A stretch of DNA of 64,000 bases from Candolleomyces eurysporus (taxonomy: Eukaryota; Basidiomycota; Agaricomycetes; Agaricales; Psathyrellaceae): NCBI GenBank assembly GCA_027579435.1, contig JANBPK010000920.1, positions 1 to 64,000 on the forward strand, given 5' to 3'. The notes under the pieces are model-generated. The model was not told where the DNA came from. It made no database searches and was given only the letters and a program-made list of their open reading frames with translations. The position numbers were made by a program, and so were the translations under genes. Shown here in pieces: positions 1 to 12,060 of this stretch; positions within the stretch are counted from its first letter, which is position 1; each line of letters begins with the position of its first letter.

Positions 1-355
1 CGCCGAAATCCTCGGGCTTATTTCATCATTGATCCAGGGATTATCACCTACTACGAGGGCCGCCTTACAGTGAATGTTCGAGACCGTGTGCTTGTGCCGA
101 TATCTATCACCCACCACACTACACATCCAATACTTCTTACAGGAGGTTGGGTCCCCCTTGTTTATTCCACTCTTCAGTACGACAGTCTCCACGTACGATC
201 AATCAGTCGCGTACCTCAATCCACGTACCCCGGTGTTCTATACCAACACACCGTTTTCCAACTCGCCGTTGAATCCACCGTTCGTACCACCAGAAGTTCC
301 AGACGAAGGGAACGCCGACGTCGACTCCGAGACCAGCAGTCTAGAAGTTGATTAA
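1..355 (+). CDS. 3' end of an unrecognised gene (partial)
   Basis: The window opens inside a coding exon: frame 1 reads 23 residues (ending YYEGRLT) up to base 69. A GT donor follows at 70, and an AG acceptor after a pyrimidine-rich tract at 141-142 starts a second exon that stays open to the TAG at 353-355. The 73-nt intron fits the intron size seen elsewhere in the window. The predicted C-terminus is rich in Pro, Ser and Thr and ends in an acidic tail (PDEGNADVDSETSSLEVD). I recognise no domain; the beginning of the gene lies outside the window. Confidence 0.45.
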
Positions 356-3204
356 GAGTGATCGGACGTAACACCTCACATCGGTCCAGTCCCAGAATCT
401 AATTTTGTTCTAAGAAAATGGCAAGATACTGAACGAGAGATGCGAATAGAACCTGGAGACTCACGGAAAGCGGAGCTGGACGGCGGCCTCGTTCCATAAT
501 TTCCTAGTTTCCTCCGAGATGGTGGAGTCTTGTGTCCAGCGACGAGAAAGGGAGATCGCGGCTTCGCCTACAGATTGCTACAGAGGGTATTGCACGATCT
601 TCAGCTTCCGCTTAGGGGGACGGTGCATACCGATTCCTACCTCTATAGCAAGAACGCAGGGACGATGCCACGAGGGAAAGAGAACAGCTAGATAAGAGAT
701 GAATCACTGGTAAAGCAAGTCCTTTCTGGTAGGGTAGATGTTCTCACAGCCGTGGCTACAGTAGCCTGAAACGAACGTTAATGTCTGGTGGTCTAATCCG
801 ACCGGGAAGGCAACGTAGCGTCGAACATACCTCCCGATATGGCTTCTGGTTGAGGCTCATCCGGTGAAACGGGATCACCGCTGCTCGAAGAGGTGAGCAT
901 CAAGCTCGCTAGACCATTATAGAGTACTCACCGCCAACGCTCGTACGGCAACCCGTGAATTCCCCCTTCGAGGGCTCATTAGGAGATGGACCAGACGAAC
1001 TAGAGTTGACTGCCTTACCTAAATCTCGGAAACGAGCGGCCTCGGGGCGATATCCGGACTTCTGAATTTCATGCAGGGCATGAATGAAAAGCGTGAATTG
1101 CTCCGTTTTCTTTTGCAAGTCGCGGATCTCTAGACGTGGATAGACGCCTGAAAAANTAAATTGTGTCAGAATGTTCAATCACGTCGAGGGCAGGGGACTG
1201 ACCCTCGCGACCAACGATCAGGTAGGGTTTTGACATCTGTTTCTTCGAAAGTCTGAGTGGTCAGGCGGAGTGAAGTTTTAGCGTGAGTTCCTGCTGGACA
1301 AAGCGAAAGCATATCCTCTCTTATATGCCCGTCGCTCTCCTCTCACGAATCAGGCGAACTAAGAATGCCTCGACTGCTGAGACCAGGTGAGCACCCATGA
1401 GGTCGTGCATGTGCCCCGATTTTTTGGTGTCCCCACTGCTCGAATAAATGGAAGTGAAAGAAGTTGGCCATTAGAGGGATATCGATGGAGATTAATGGCG
1501 TGTCTAAGCGATAAGGGATCATATGAACACGCCCAGACCCTACACAAGCGCCCAAAGATCGCGACACAACTTCTTCCAATACATTGTTCGTATGGCGATG
1601 CCACGTTCATATCACTGAGAACTGTGACAGCGGATTAGTCTATCAATCTCTCATCAAGTAGAATGAGATGCATAGAGCTGCAAGGAGGATTTCATTAGGA
1701 ATAGCCTCGATGGAAAGGATGTCCATACGATCTAATCTAATTCATGCGAAATACAGTACTGGTACAACTGAGAGTCTTTTCCAGTATGACCGGAAGATAT
1801 GGAAAAATCAACGTGGCAGTAGCGTGGGTTATTTCAAAAGAAATTGCAGCACTGAGTCGAGCGATAACGGCTGGATCCGATCCGTCCAGGTGAGAACCCA
1901 TGGTCTCGTGTAAACGATTCCACCATTTGGCACAATGCAATGGAAAAGAATGGAAAGCACCGAGAGTGTGACCATTAAAGCTGTATCGATGGGGTAGAAA
2001 GGTGTATGAAACGATAAGAATCATATGGACGGTAACAGAATGCAAACAAACTTTCGAAGTTCTATTCAATTCTCCCAAGGCGTGCTGGCTTGATGTCACG
2101 TTCAGCTCTTAGCTTTTATAGCCTAAGCCTCATAGCTAGGCGAACGTCTCTGAACCAGTAGAGGGTATCGTGACGAACGGAAAACGCTGTAAAAAGATTG
2201 TTAGCGATCATTTACTCCGATGTGAGGTCTAAGTTGGGTTCCCTTGTCCGCTCTTATCACCCACAATACATGGCTCTGCTCGATCGCTTTAACCTTCTCA
2301 TTGATAAGAGTTACTCCTAGGAGACTAAAACTCTGCCTCGAGAACGATCTAGGAACAGAACCAAACGCCTGATTCTCCAAACGAGAGTGGTTTGTTTGGC
2401 TGATTGGTCAAAATTTGTATTCATACGAGGCCCCTGGCAGTGGCAGTTTTCTATGGATATCATTATCACAGACATTAATCGAGTGCACAGAGGGACTGAA
2501 TCTCGACCAAGATCCTTTTGGAGTCATGTCCCGAGTCGATTGGCATCCATATGCAGTCCTCCAGTAAGCACTCGGGAAGCGCTCGTTGTACCATGAGCCT
2601 AGTACTAAGATAGATACCATGATACAATTTAACAAGCCCAGCTGATGGAATTAGCTCCCAATTCTGAGCATTAGTTGCCATGCCTCTGCGCTTCCAAGAG
2701 TCATCGACTGGCATCGGATGAATGCATGTGCGGACCCTTCCATGGCTACTTCCAATATTCGACTGCAAACGCACGCTTTCTTAGCTCGTCTTGCTAGACG
2801 TTCCGATGGCGCCTGATTTATAGAGCACTCGGGCTCGATACTAGTCGTAATACGGGCGCATTAGTAATAGCCTACCTTAGCACCGAAGGCTGGGGGATCA
2901 CTGGTGTGGTCTGCTTGGGCGTTTTGTTATGCGTCTTCACGTTTCTCGTTATGCCGGTGTTACGGGTTCTTAGGACGTGCGTCCGTTATGTCAAGACTTA
3001 TCAGTAATTTGCTACTGTGTCAGTCTAAGCTCATAGGTATAGATTCTTGTTCCAGGAAGACATCGAAGAGAAAAGTTTCACTAACTTGACCTAATTACTG
3101 TGATCAACGACGATTACTACCAAGCCACTCAACCAAATCCCGAGCAGTACAAAGAAATGAGAATACACTACCCCTCCAGTTCTCGAATGAACAGCCTCGA
3201 CGGC
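356..3204. other. gene-poor region with a diverged repeat
   Basis: No open frame here has convincing protein character or supported splice sites. The stretch holds one isolated N at 1156 and an old imperfect direct repeat (1381-1560 and 1883-2045). A + strand frame at 3100-3333 is antisense to the end of the SDR gene and is not supported independently. Decayed coding or transposon sequence is possible but cannot be assigned. Confidence 0.4.
1381..2045 (+). repeat. imperfect direct repeat pair (1381-1560 / 1883-2045)
   Basis: The two arms share blocks in the same order. A block like CCAGGTGAGNACCCATG comes first, then an ATGGAA(G)TGAAAG-like block, then GGCCATTA or GACCATTA followed by ATCGATGG, then AAGCGATAAGGGATCATATG in one arm and AAACGATAAGAATCATATGG in the other. 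Similarity is clear but eroded by many substitutions and small gaps, so this is an old duplication. Its nature is unknown. Confidence 0.4.
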
Positions 3205-4614
3205 TTAAGTGACTTTCTTCCCGGTCGCCCCGCTTTTCATCGAGACAAACTTTCCGAGTTCGTCGCAGATAGGGTTAAGCCCTATTTACAATCACCATCA
3301 AACATGAGCGTCCCGGTGATTACAAGGCGGTAAGTCAGTTTGCGCGGAGGCGTATGGAGGATATCTGAACTCTTACCCTGCAACGCATTCATCACAACCA
3401 TCTGCCTCGTAGGCCAACTGACCACACCCACGCCTCCCTTCTCCACCCCAGCCTTCATCCTCCGAGACATCTCCTCCGCGTTCTCGAACTCGATATCCGG
3501 CACGGTGCTCCCTTGTTTTCGCATCTTCTTTGTCATACGCGTGTCAATAAATCCGGGTTCAACAGTGACAACGTCGATGTTGTGAGGTGCGGCGAGGACC
3601 CGAAGGGAGGTGGAGAACGTATTTATAAAAGACTTTGTGGACGCGTAGGAGATCATGTTCGCTGGACTGTACAAGCCTGCGACTGATCCAACGATGCACT
3701 GGTAATGAACAAATTGAGTACGAGTGAGGGAAGAAGAATGACGAGAAACAATCACACTCACAATCTTTCCATATTTCCTGACCTTCATGCGCTCGTACAT
3801 CGCCATGCTTAGCGCAGTAATGCCAGAAACGTTGACTTGAATCATATTCTGGGTGACTTCCTACGTACCCTGTCGTCAACGATAAGCTGTGAGTAGAGGA
3901 GACCGGGAACTCACCATATTCCACGGACTACCGTCCTTGATGTGATTCGAGATTCCGCTAATCGCATACAGGTGAGAGATCGGACCATACTTCTCGTCCC
4001 ACTCGTTTATTATCTTGGAGATCTCCTTGGGCGAGTTGGTCCCGATATCGAGAGTCTCCATCTGTACCGTGGCGGGAGTATCACCGAGGCGGATGATTGC
4101 ATTTCGGAGAGAATCTATAGGATAGTTAGTCGTCATTCGAATTTCAAACGAAAGAGCGACAGGAGAATCACCCACCTGCATCCTTCGACACAGCGATAAC
4201 CGTCGTATTAGGCTCAGGCACGTACTGTTTGAGCACCTCGAACCCAATGCCCCTGCTCGCCCCAACGATCAACACCACCTTACCCCTCTTTGTACACTCC
4301 TCCGGCGGAATTAAAGTCAATATCCCGCTATCGCCCTTCTGGACAATCGCCCGCAGGGCCGATAGCGGGAGAACGACGAGAGCCGTCAAAGTCAAGGAGA
4401 GGGACGCAGATATGACTGTGGCAATCGAGACCAAGATGTTTTGAAATGCATACTCCAAGGTGGGAACTTTCCTGGCCAGAGCCATAATGCCTGCAATCTG
4501 CGACCCGTCGGCTCTCTGGGTTGGCGTCGCGGTTCCATTGCTATTCCCCCCGCCTACTGAGTTGCCATTGGCGTTTCCATTCTGCGGTGACATATCTCTA
4601 TGTCTGGTAGTCAA
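3205..4614 (-). CDS. membrane-anchored short-chain dehydrogenase/reductase
   Basis: Classical SDR oxidoreductase using NAD(P)H; substrate unknown. Five exons are inferred from GT-AG signals, starting at the ATG at 4612-4614. The N-terminus is polar and Asn/Gly-rich, followed by a long hydrophobic stretch (about residues 55-90) that probably anchors the enzyme in a membrane. The Rossmann fold starts at VVLIVGASRGIGFEVL (glycine-rich cofactor motif). The substrate helix carries the catalytic YxxxK as SYASTK, preceded by the serine-containing GSVAGLYSPAN. A VTVEPGFIDTRM segment matches the conserved PG motif after the active site. The last exon is joined through an AG|GTAAG donor at 3376 and an AG acceptor at 3282-3283, giving a basic tail ending GKKVT; this junction is the least certain part. 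The membrane segment recalls sterol or sphingolipid reductases, but nothing here decides it. Confidence 0.8.
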
Positions 4615-5697
4615 AATGAAGGCTGAGAAGAACGGATTCGTAGTTGGGGGTTGTGGTGGGAGTAGTGTTGGTGAAGATGATGGTCTTGCGCAGAGATATA
4701 AAGGAGGGAGGAGGAAGAATGGCGGCTAACAATTTCAGTATCTACTGGCGAGCTTTTCTACTGTTCGTGCGAGATTGGGCTGACGCTGAGCGGGTCCGAG
4801 ACTGTCGATGACGGACACCGATCGACCATATGACGTAACACCATCCGAGCCCAAGTTATGTTTGGGGCTTGCTCGAGTCCGGCAAGATCCCTCTTAGAGA
4901 AGTGCGAGAGCACTAGCTGAGAGGCGCTGTCGAGAGGGGAGAATAGAGCGAGGTTGACCATCGTTCGGAGCGACTAAACGATGCCGATAGCACTGGAATG
5001 GTTACTAGATTCCTCCGGTGCAAGGGCACCGTGCTCCTACAGCCTCCCTACTTGTCGCGTCTCAGAACGTGATAAAGCCTGCGTAAATTCGTCTGAGATG
5101 AACGGTTAGGTGAGCGACAAAAGAAAACGCGCGTCACGTCATTGAAGCAGATAAGATAAGATCAAACGCCGCCGCCTGAGCCTGCGGACGATTCGAGAGA
5201 CAGATGGGTAGTTGTTGAAGGATCTCAAGCGATAACTGGGAGGAAAATGACCGTCAGAAAGCAAGAAAACATAGATGTAGAGGATGACACTGCCTTACTC
5301 TTTTACAAATCGCGGCTCTGACTCCTTGTAACACCCACAGGGCACAGGGACCAATTGAGTCCGCAGAATCCAAGATCAGCTATATCTATATTAAATATTT
5401 GCAAGCCAACAGGATAGATTACATGGTGGGATGGAGACTACGTGTGGATTGCATGGTTTAGTGAAAATGGATCTATCTTGAGTCCGCAACTCTATGGATA
5501 AATAAATGGATGGAAGTGATCGTTAGCACAGAAGTAACTGGGCGTCGCAATGGTTGAAGAAAAAGATAAACAATGATCATGATACTAATCAAGTGCCGTA
5601 AACCGAAGTCCGTTGTGTTACTTCAACGGCAAGAGACTTGCTCCTTTTTGACTTCGGCCGGAAGACATTGAGGACAACTGAGAAAATTGAGAGATTA
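4615..5697. other. intergenic region
   Basis: Upstream of the SDR gene and downstream of the disordered-protein gene. It includes the SDR promoter region, with a weak TTTATAT-type element on the minus strand about 80-90 bp before its ATG. I see no supported gene, RNA or repeat. Confidence 0.5.
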
Positions 5698-6570
5698 TCA
5701 GTGACTGAAATCATCGTATCCGAAAACTCGATAAGACGTACTCTGACTCAGCCTGTTCCCTCGTCCTCTCTTATCGTCCTTCTCATACTCCTTCTCCACC
5801 CTTCCAGCCTTCTCATCGCCCCGAGGAACTGTTGAGAGGTTCAAACTCGACTGCGAGGACGACTTGGACAAGAAGCCTGAAGCGTGCTTCTTCAAATCCC
5901 CAAATGACGAAGGTCTTGAAAGCGTTTTGCTATCCGCAGCCTCTTTCTTTTGAGGAAAGATAGCTGGACTCGAGGCATCCCAGCTCGACATCGTCCGATG
6001 CCTTCTGTTTGGCTCCAGCCCCATCCTGTTCAACGCAGCTGTCTGCTCGTGCTCATACTTGTGCGGAGCCGGCGAAAGCATCGCTGGGAGTGAGATCGAC
6101 GCAGGATGCGGAGGCGACGACTCCGTGCTTGACGACTCCACACTAGTACTGAAGCTGTTATTCCTTGTGGGGGGCATCGACTCGTTCTCCTGCGACTTCG
6201 ATCCTAACCCACCCATCGTCGTGGCTGAAGACGGAGGGGTAACAGCCCTCGCCAACCTCGTCGCCTCTGCAAAATCCAGCTGCGCAATCCTCGGGCTCCT
6301 AGTCCTTGCGCTACTTCCAAGCTTGGGCGCTGCCAGCCCCCTTTGAGGGTCTAATGGAACAGGTACATGGGCGACCAAATCGTCGCCATCGTCAAAGACT
6401 CCGGAATAAGGTCGAGAGGTGAGAGGTGAAGGGCGGAGGGGTGCAAAGTTCAAATTGGAAGAGCTCCCGCTTTGTCGGAGCTGCGGCCGACGCATATTGG
6501 CGACGAGTCGGTTTGGAGCTATCATGTCGTCGTCGACCTTGGTCGAGTCTTTTCTGAACGGTCCAGGCAT
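5698..6570 (-). CDS. intrinsically disordered Ser/Pro-rich protein
   Basis: A single uninterrupted frame of 290 codons starting MPGPFRKDS. The composition is dominated by Ser, Pro, Arg and Thr with no hydrophobic core, signal peptide or membrane segment, so the product is predicted to be largely disordered. Short clusters such as SRPSSFGDLKKHASGFL and SSSQSSLNLS look like kinase or 14-3-3 type sites, which is inference. Near the C-terminus comes a charged stretch (EKEYEKDDKRGRG) followed by a hydrophilic end. It is intronless, unlike most neighbours. No family recognised. The length and coherent composition argue for a real gene, since its antisense frames are much shorter. Confidence 0.6.
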   Translation of the reverse strand: MPGPFRKDSTKVDDDMIAPNRLVANMRRPQLRQSGSSSNLNFAPLRPSPLTSRPYSGVFDDGDDLVAHVPVPLDPQRGLAAPKLGSSARTRSPRIAQLDFAEATRLARAVTPPSSATTMGGLGSKSQENESMPPTRNNSFSTSVESSSTESSPPHPASISLPAMLSPAPHKYEHEQTAALNRMGLEPNRRHRTMSSWDASSPAIFPQKKEAADSKTLSRPSSFGDLKKHASGFLSKSSSQSSLNLSTVPRGDEKAGRVEKEYEKDDKRGRGNRLSQSTSYRVFGYDDFSH

Positions 6571-7657
6571 GGTGGTATGGGAGGTGGCAGCGGTTGTTTA
6601 CTTTTGACTTTTGCTATTTGAGTTGGAAAGCGTGTAGATGGCCAGATGCGGCCAGATGCGGAGAGGATATTAAAGAGACGTGTAGAATGCTCAGCGTCCC
6701 GATACTCAGCCAGTGAGCGGTGGGGCAGTGAACTGGAGAGGGACACACAGAGTCCTTCCTGAAGGGGTCGTGAATGGCAGTGCGGTAACAAAACGGAAAG
6801 GGGGCAACAACGCCGACGACATCGAACGTTTATAACGACCTCAGACCTGGCGCTCGGGCCATGGCGTTATTGGCGCCCTTGCTGGCAGGGTCCAACATGC
6901 ATTGGCCACGACCCGAATTATTCTTTTTTTGTCACCACCATCAATTGATACTTCCGTGCAGCGCGTCCGTCCTGGCCACAATGGATTCAAAAGTACAAAT
7001 GCATACATAAGGTAAATACGTTGATATTGCTGCGGACTGCTATAAGGCCTGAAACGTCTTTCTGCGCAGTGAACGATTGAGAACGTTCCTGAGTACACAC
7101 ACGACTTTCCATGCCTTGGCGCCTGCTCGGTGATCTCGAAACATGGGCGGCACCAGCCAACATCACAAAACGACCGCGGTGTGTAAACGCGGGTCAACGC
7201 TTGCGCCTTTTGCATATTTCTCCGTGTAGCAGTTCACGTAACAGAGATAAGAAAGAAGGGAAATACCTTTTTGGGGTGAAGAGCCTACCTAGAATCTGCT
7301 AACTGAGCTTTGGAAGCTTTTGCTCTAGGTTCAGACGTGTTACACAAACAAACATTTCAAGCCAAGGCTCCCTTTCGAATGGAAACCCATAGGATTCAAT
7401 ACTATACATACATGCAACTGCTTCCGATGCAAGTCCGTTCGTACTTCTACAGCAATGAGTTTTTCAACGACAGATATGAAGGAAATGAGATAAACAATAG
7501 GTAAGAAAAGAGACCATTCAAGAGAGATATGAGATAGATGAGTATGTAAGTATCGAGATCAGTACACGGTCAGTATTTGATTCTTGGTTCACTTTTTGAT
7601 GTTCATTCGCCGCCGATTCGACGGATCAGATTGAGAATCATCCGAATCGGATGGCAT
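6571..7657. other. intergenic region
   Basis: Lies between the disordered-protein gene start and the end of the decarboxylase gene. A short direct duplication of GGCCAGATGC occurs near 6640-6660. No supported gene. Confidence 0.45.
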
Positions 7658-10600
7658 CTAAGCCTTCGTTCCTTTACCAATGCCCATACCGACCCTGACG
7701 AGGGTTTCCAAGCTAGCGCGGCCATTAATCAACAGATCCTCATCCCACTCCACCGTGCCCTTCTCAAATAACATCACGATGGTGGAGCCGCCTGCAAATT
7801 ACGACCACCCAGTCAGTAACGTGGAACATGGCATCAGATGAGAGAAAACTCAAAGTATACTCACCAAATGCAAAATACCCGAACTCTTGTCCACGGGCCA
7901 CATTTTCGCCCTCCTCCACCGTAGTCTTTATACTTCCAACCATCATCGCACCGACACACACAGCCATGACACGTCCAAACTGTGGACTATCGATGGGCAC
8001 GATTTTCCTCGCGTTCTCTCCATAAACGTCCAGTGCAGTTCGAATGGCTTGAGGCTGTGAAACGTGTACATCAATAAAACCGAATCACCCTAAAGCCCGA
8101 AAGCTTACGAAAGTATAAACAAGCAAGACCACTCACGTTGACTGTATAATACTCTCCAGCGATGTACGTCATCGGTCCAATAGTACCATCCACAGGAGAA
8201 TGGAACCGATGATAATCCTGAGGAGCCAACCTGAAGATTACCAATGCACCACCGTTATACCTATCATAGTCGTTCTTGTAGTTATCCCCGAGAAGCTTGG
8301 GGATCGTGAAGTCCCGCCCTTTAATCCATAGGCGAGTCGCTTCGTTTACGCTCTCAAAGGCCATGAGACGGCTGTCTGCGGAGCTGACGAGGCGGAAAGG
8401 GTCACTGGGAGATTCAACAGGCCGCGCAGAGGACTTGAGTTTACGATAGAAGAACTCATTAAAGCTTTCTACAAATTCATGTCAACATCAATCTTGTATA
8501 GAACGAAATGAACAGATAACACGCACTGAATGAGTCAAGTGGGTCCAAGATTTCGTGAACGTTGAGGTTATGGAATTGAATGAAGGCTGGAATTTCGGCG
8601 GCGGAAGCGGGGTCATCGTACTTGACACCCTGTTTGATGGATAACGACTTCAAGAGCTTACGAGCTAAATATTGAAACCAAGTGAGATGCGATCCTCAGT
8701 GAAAAAAGGGACTCCAATCACCCCTCGCTCCGTCCATTTGACCCGAAGCTCCCTTATACAAGAGTCGAATACCAAGCCTAACGAAGACTTGCATTTTCTC
8801 TTCTTCCAGCTGACCCGTAATTCGGTTCTGAACGATGATATTGGCCGAGTTCTGTATTGATCATGAGCCAATCTGTCCGACCGCAAAAGAGGAAAAATGG
8901 AACACTCACCGCCCCGAGCTTATAATCGCCAGATGATACCTTACTCAAAACCTTGGTATACCATTTCCTCTGCGCCTGGCTTGCCGTCACGAAATTACCC
9001 ACAACAATCTTATCCACCGCCTTCCAATCCTGACTCGCACAGACCGCCAAGTGCGTGATAATATCCATCTCCGCCTTCGAGTTCATCCTCGGCCGGTGGC
9101 ACAAAGGACAGCTCTTTACGTTGATGACACGCTCCACAGCAGGCATCCCGCCATCCTCGACACCCGTATTGTTCCCAGACGAGGATTCCGAATCACCCTG
9201 AGGATGCTTACTCTTCTTCTTCCTAAACCTCAGCTTCTTCTTCTTCCCCTGACCGCCAGCAGCACCTGGAGCACCCGGAGCACCCTCTTCATTTGTATCA
9301 TCGTTGACGTCACTGCTCTCGGGTGTCGTACCCTCGCTCCCAGGAGGCGCAGCGACTTCGACTAGAGGCTGCTGCATGCCAGCCGTAGGCTTGGGTTCAG
9401 GCGCAGGGATCCTATCGGCACTGTTATCGCTATGCCGCTGCACCATCCCAGGTCCCGAAAAGTCTAGTTCGTCGAGCTTGACCTCGTTCCCCTTGCCATC
9501 ATTCGCCATCAGGATTGGAGTAGCGACGACACTCGTATCCACATCCTCCGCCGAATCGAGTCTCTTCTTCTCGCTGGACGGCCTTCCAAGCTCAGTCTCG
9601 AGACACTGGATGGCTTCTTCGAACGTCAACTCGTCCGATTTGTGGTTCTTGCCGAAACGAGTGAAGAAGGATGCAATGGTGGAGTGGGTGAGGGTCGACC
9701 CGAGCGAATCGAGCATCGACGTGATTTCGATCTGTGAGAGCGCATTCGTATCGTCCGCGTCGTATTGCTTGAGATACTGCCTCCAGAACTGTTGACGGAG
9801 CGCATCGTAAGGCTGGTACTTGGCGCTGGAAACCGAACGAACGTCAGAACGCATTACGAAATCACGCCAAGGAAGAGAAAACGCACCGAAGAGAAATCGT
9901 AGGAGCATGCTTTGCCTCCCAATCCATCCCCTTCCCCGTCTCCAACTTCAGTTTGTACTCCTTCATAGGATGCCCTCCGCCGTCCTGGCCAGGCTTGTAC
10001 AGCCCCGTCTCGGGTTCGGGCTGCGGCGCGTCATCAATGAGTTCCCTTATGTCGAAGCTGGCATCACCAATATGATCGTTGGCCGAAAGTTTATCCCAGT
10101 CTAGAATCCCGAGCTGGACCTTGAACGAGGTCTCATACCGGCGAACGTGAAACAGGAGCTTCTCGTCCCACACAGGGTTGCGCGAGTGCCGGATAACACG
10201 AGTTCGGAAAACCTTCTTGCCGAATGAGATGACGACAAAGGGGTCCATGTCCCAGCCCGTGCGTGTCACTAGAAGAGTACGATCGCAACATGGTCAGAAA
10301 CCNGAGAGAGGAGAGGGAGAGAGGGAGAGAACGCACTGTTGCTCAACCTGGGTAGATCCTCTGCGCTCTGGATCTCCAGCATCACAATCCCAACGATGTC
10401 ATTTCCACCTTCGAACTGATATTCCGCCCCGCTCTTCGACTTCTTGGCGCCGCTAGCCTTCCTCGATTTCTTCTCTCCGATGGGTGCAGCTTCGAGTATC
10501 GGAGTTGGGAGGGGAGATGCACCTAGAGGAGTACCAGGCGTGGACGAGGATGACGACGTGCTGGTGGGTGTAGAACTTGACTTGCTCGACAGCTTCCTGG

Positions 10601-11778
10601 GGAATTTCATCTTCGGGATAAACCCAGTCGACAGCCTGGGCGTAGGCGTAGTCAGTTGAGGTGTCGCAGCAGCGGTAGGCGTAGGGGCGGTGTTTCCCGG
10701 TGTAGGTGTGTCGGGAGACTTGAATCCGTCTTCGGGTCTCGGGCTTGAAGAGAGTGTGATGGGCTCGGATTCTGGAGCGTCGACAAAGGTTTCATCTTCA
10801 TCGTCGTCTTCTTCGTCCTCGGAGTCGGATGAAGATAACCCTCCGTCATCTGCAAAATCTGCTCTACCATTGTTGGAGCGCACGGTACCGACACCTTCGG
10901 TCTGAGACAAGGATGAGTGGCCGACAAACAAGGGATCGTGATGATTCAGCGGAGACTCACCGCAGGTGCAGAGACGATGGATGGACGTGATCGTTTAACG
11001 AGCTCGCGATAAACGGCTTCCCACTCCATGAGACTCTCGGTGTTGGGTGGGGGGGNTGAAGCCAAGCTTGAGTTGGATGCTTCCGGTGGCGACAGTGTTA
11101 GATTTACTCGACAATAGATTTAACGAGAAGGGCTATAACGAGAGGCAAACAATGATCATAAGTCGGTATTCTCAAGGAAGTGAAACAAAGATGAGACGTA
11201 CCTTGTTGTTGGGGTCGTCCCAGGCGTACGGCCTCGGGGTACCGTCCTTCTCCAAAAACCAGTCGTCCAAGGGTAGCGCAACTTCGCCCAGGTATTCCTT
11301 CGACAACATGTCCTTGTCCCAGACGACAAACTCCATGACACCGAGCTTGTCCGCAAGAGATAGGTAGAGCGGGAAATCGAATGTCGCATCCTTGGGCGTA
11401 TAGGTCGGGTTGAGAGTCTTTTTCGCGACCGTGGTCTGTTTACGTATGTTCAAGACGGAGGTGACGACGAATCTATAGAGAGATGCACGTCAATGGAGGA
11501 GCTCGAGGGGCACCACACGAGACGGAGCGGAAGGAAGAGGTAGCGAAGAAAAGCTCCACTTACGGATCGCTGGTTCCTCCTCGATCCTTGGCCAACAGTT
11601 GCATGCATCCTATGATCTGGACACGGAGGACAACGAGCGGCTGCTCATTCGGTTGAGGGTCAAAGTTGCGTTGACCGGTTCCTTTGCGAGACGCGACGCG
11701 CACTGGGAGCCGGGCGGCGCTCTTCAAGGCCTTGGTGATCTTCAATCCACCTTTCTTCGCCGTATCGGCAGGAGCCAT
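7658..11778 (-). CDS. PSD2: phosphatidylserine decarboxylase, C2-domain (Psd2) type
   Basis: Converts phosphatidylserine to phosphatidylethanolamine in endomembranes. Starts at the ATG at 11776-11778 ([11 protein letters not shown]); about ten short introns. Order: N-terminal C2 domain ([16 protein letters not shown], then [15 protein letters not shown] and [10 protein letters not shown]); a linker with [17 protein letters not shown]; an acidic Ser/Thr-rich disordered region; a second C2 domain ([30 protein letters not shown]); an EF-hand-like segment ([13 protein letters not shown]); a Cys/His element (CPLCHRP...HLAVCAS) typical of fungal Psd2 proteins; and the decarboxylase core ([16 protein letters not shown], then [20 protein letters not shown]). 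The self-processing site reads GGST at about 7778-7790; cleavage before the serine makes the pyruvoyl cofactor. It ends [10 protein letters not shown]. An N at 11056 lies in coding sequence but keeps the frame. The GGST form and C2 domains separate it from the mitochondrial LGST enzyme (Psd1). Confidence 0.93.
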
Positions 11779-12060
11779 GTTTCACCAGTGTTCCTTCGAG
11801 GACTTCTTAATGACAGGTGTCGATACGTAGGGGTGAGTCCGAACTCTGAATATGCAAATGCAATACTGGGAGAGAGCAAGAGCAAGAGTGAGAGGAAGAG
11901 CCCGGAGGCAAGAGACGCAGTGATATATAACGAAAGTTGAAGTGGAGACGTGATATAAGGACGGGAGCCTGCACCGGGGGGGTGTGGTGTGTCAGTGGCC
12001 AGCAACAGTTGGGTGGGCCGCTGATAACAGATCAGCATCATAGCCTGGAAAATGCCGGAC
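11779..12060. promoter_or_regulatory. decarboxylase 5' flank
   Basis: A TATA-like GTTATATATC is on the minus strand near 11920-11934, about 150 bp upstream of the decarboxylase ATG. The interval between that ATG and the inverted-repeat element is only about 280 bp, so the element lies inside or beside the promoter. Function inferred from position only. Confidence 0.35.

Noticed and set aside
1737..2099. 120-codon minus-strand frame
   Set aside because: It overlaps the old direct repeat; similarity to the frame at 1359-1610 comes from the DNA repeat and shows no codon-level conservation.
3100..3333. 77-codon + strand frame overlapping the SDR 3' end
   Set aside because: It reads like protein, but it is antisense to the inferred last SDR exon and has no neighbouring exon or motif.
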